NCBI RefSeq assembly: GCF_002554705.1
Contig: NZ_PDEP01000007.1
Span: forward strand, 1-64,000
Direction: 5' to 3'
Length of the DNA: 64,000 nucleotides
Source: Longimonas halophila
GTDB lineage: Bacteria; Bacteroidota; Rhodothermia; Rhodothermales; Salinibacteraceae
The position numbers were made by a program, and so were the translations under genes. Positions 63,696 through 64,000 of this stretch are shown here, piece after piece; position 1 is the first letter of the stretch; every line of letters begins with the position of its first letter. The notes under the pieces are model-generated. The model searched no databases. It worked only from the letters and a program-made list of their open reading frames with translations, and was not told the origin of the DNA.

Positions 63696-63737
63696 CAAGA
63701 CCAGAAATGCTATCCGTGCCGGAGCGAGCAGGTCATC
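63696..63737. repeat. 42-bp repeat, copy 2
   Basis: Begins CAAGACCAGAAATGCTATCC and ends GAGCAGGTCATC; 38 of 42 positions match the copy at 61408-61449. It lies immediately upstream of the antitoxin remnant and may have replaced the 5' part of that gene. Confidence 0.7.
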
Positions 63738-64000
63738 CGTATTGCTATCATGAATAGTACCTTTCATAGAATCCCAATCGTGAAGGGCAAATATCTACGA
63801 ACTAACGAAACCACTTAACCACAACCTTTAGATCTCGCGTTTCGGCTTCGTTTAAAACGAGTCGTCGCACGTACAGCATGCGTACACCTTGTGCCGATAC
63901 ATACGGTAAATATAAAAGAACTGATAGTACTATTGGAGATCTAATTAGAAATCTAAAGTTTTTTGGCTGTCTCCGTTACCGCTGGCCTTTCTCAAAAGCT
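63738..64000. other. AT-richer, gene-free end of window with a palindrome like that at blaI
   Basis: No supported gene. The GC content drops noticeably here. ATAGTACTAT at 63924-63933 (in GATAGTACTATT) is a perfect 10-bp palindrome and is identical to the core of AATAGTACTATT in the blaI promoter region. It may belong to the promoter of a gene beyond the edge. Confidence 0.4.

Overview
The window is a GC-rich bacterial chromosome segment, mostly single-copy housekeeping genes on both strands with two accessory patches. Gene content points to a Gram-negative member of the Rhodothermota (Salinibacter and relatives). Evidence is an lptC / OstA-like / lptB cluster, a DUF2851 protein, a very long DUF4175 coiled-coil membrane protein, a BlaI-M56-TonB cluster, many lipobox lipoproteins, and acidic protein compositions such as those of moderate halophiles. 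The lineage is inferred from gene families; no rRNA gene is present.

Layout: 0-2 kb glmS; 2-5.2 kb LPS-transport operon (lptC, OstA-like, lptB); 5.3-7.4 kb STAS / anti-sigma kinase / response-regulator phosphatase operon; 7.4-9.5 kb GNAT acetyltransferase, tRNA-Phe and tRNA-Asp with a terminator, NAD kinase; 9.6-12 kb a flavin-dependent oxidoreductase fused to a NapH-like membrane polyferredoxin; 12.2-19.1 kb dnaK, then pgsA, pyrE, cinA, recA and a PAP2 phosphatase.

Accessory island 1 (19.08-27.37 kb) contains a REP-associated tyrosine transposase (RAYT), a type III restriction-modification pair (mod/res), an ImmA-like peptidase with a PIN-like nuclease, and an Xre/RES toxin-antitoxin pair. 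A 15-bp palindromic REP (AGACCTGACAGGTCT) lies at every boundary between these modules, singly or as head-to-head pairs.

27.5-58.2 kb is mainly chromosomal backbone: DEDDh exonuclease with a CNBD-CBS-DUF294 protein, a TetR regulator, DUF4175, vitamin B12/siderophore BtuC and BtuF without an ATPase, a sigma-54 activator, redoxin and DsbD, then S9 peptidase, MBL hydrolase and S1/P1 nuclease. It continues with DksA, an AarF-like kinase, BlaI with an M56-TonB fusion and two TonB-domain lipoproteins, DUF2851, and a ROK kinase. Several intergenic repeat families lie between them.

Accessory island 2 (58.3-63.7 kb) is a decaying region. It has an intact DUF433/DUF5615 pair and a PaeR7I-type restriction system in which both genes are broken. 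The endonuclease is split by a 179-bp MITE-like element with an 8-bp target duplication, and the methyltransferase is frameshifted. It also holds small lipoproteins, truncated nucleotidyltransferase and PIN/UPF0175 toxin-antitoxin remnants, and a 42-bp repeat. I found no CRISPR array, prophage or rRNA operon.
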